Assembly: GCA_021413845.1 (NCBI GenBank)
Contig: JAIOPP010000052.1
Span: 1 to 46,356, forward strand
Origin: Planctomycetia bacterium
Lineage (GTDB): Bacteria; Planctomycetota; Planctomycetia; Pirellulales; PNKZ01
DNA: 46,356 nt
Direction of reading: 5' to 3'
A program made the position numbers and the translations under genes. The notes below the pieces were generated by a model. That model was not told the DNA's origin. It worked only from the letters and a program-made list of their open reading frames with translations, and searched no databases. Positions 46,229 to 46,356 of this stretch are shown here, piece by piece; position 1 is the first letter of the stretch; the number at the start of each line of letters is the position of its first letter.

Positions 46229-46356
46229 TCAAAACCGTCTGAGGGTGATGACGAGGCAGGCGAGTTGAACGAATCCGAGGAACAGATTTTCGTGATGTTC
46301 GTAGCGTGTGACCAGTCGCCGGAAGTTCTGCAGCCAGGAGATCGACCGTTCGATCT
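46229..46356 (-). CDS. IS5-type transposase, C-terminal end (partial)
   Basis: Minus-strand reading from the right edge gives IERSISWLQNFRRLVTRYEH then HENLFLGFVQLACLVITLRR-F-stop (TGA at 46229-46231). This is the standard C terminus of IS5-family DDE transposases (IS427-like group). The gene continues beyond the window; the inverted repeat is expected in 46140-46228, but I could not define it without the other end. Confidence 0.85.
   Translation of the reverse strand, partial: IERSISWLQNFRRLVTRYEHHENLFLGFVQLACLVITLRRF

Overview
The window looks like a planctomycete chromosome, Pirellulales-like. The DNA is G+C rich, there are three tandem Flp-like pilin genes of a kind common in that group, spacers carry degenerate GACCCCTGACC-type repeats, and the flanking genes (DUF1598-like secreted protein, DnaE, FHA protein) fit. 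These are inferences from protein and DNA character; no marker gene such as rRNA is present.

Layout. (1) 1-5259, host: the start of a secreted protein, dnaE split by an apparent ~14-nt deletion, and an FHA-domain protein, all on the minus strand. (2) 5260-41617: a tRNA-Arg(TCG) gene that serves as attL, a complete-looking 36.3-kb prophage, and the displaced 3' part of the tRNA as attR. The shared core is the 22-bp anticodon-arm sequence at 5287-5308 and 41571-41592. (3) 41618-46356, host: a small coiled-coil ORF, an AT-rich spacer, three tandem pilin genes each followed by hairpin terminators, an HsdM-like protein with corrupted catalytic motifs, and the 3' end of an IS5-type transposase.

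The prophage has two arms. The left arm (5.3-17.2 kb, mostly plus strand) carries early genes: small proteins, an XRE-type regulator, a tyrosine integrase, an initiator-like tRNA-Met, a nested tRNA-like element, a CsrA-like protein, a winged-helix replication candidate, a 786-aa ParB-like protein and several small unknowns. The right arm (17.3-40.2 kb, minus strand) reads right to left: small membrane proteins, lipoproteins and a papain-like lipoprotein (probable lysis/exit region), a ParB-methyltransferase fusion, small and large terminase, zinc-ribbon protein, gpW-like joiner, lambda-type portal, S49 protease/scaffold, Bbp17-like capsid, Bbp16-like cement protein, neck and tail genes, two paralogous tail-tube proteins, a tail fibre, tail chaperones, a 651-aa tape measure and two distal tail proteins. 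The gene order is lambda-like and fits a siphovirus.

The most striking signal is a near-palindrome, GTTTCC-SS-GGAAAC, present nine times (seven exact, two with one mismatch). All copies lie inside the prophage, roughly every 2.5-5.3 kb from 8.9 to 40.8 kb, and none is in the flanking host DNA. It is a hybrid of parS (TGTTTCACGTGAAACA) and the Noc site (ATTTCCCGGGAAAT). The prophage encodes a large ParB-like protein, and no ParA was seen. In at least five unrelated proteins the site imposes the same peptide, V/I-S-x-E-T. I propose a phage-wide ParB/Noc-like binding array without ParA, acting in genome organisation, prophage silencing or replication control.
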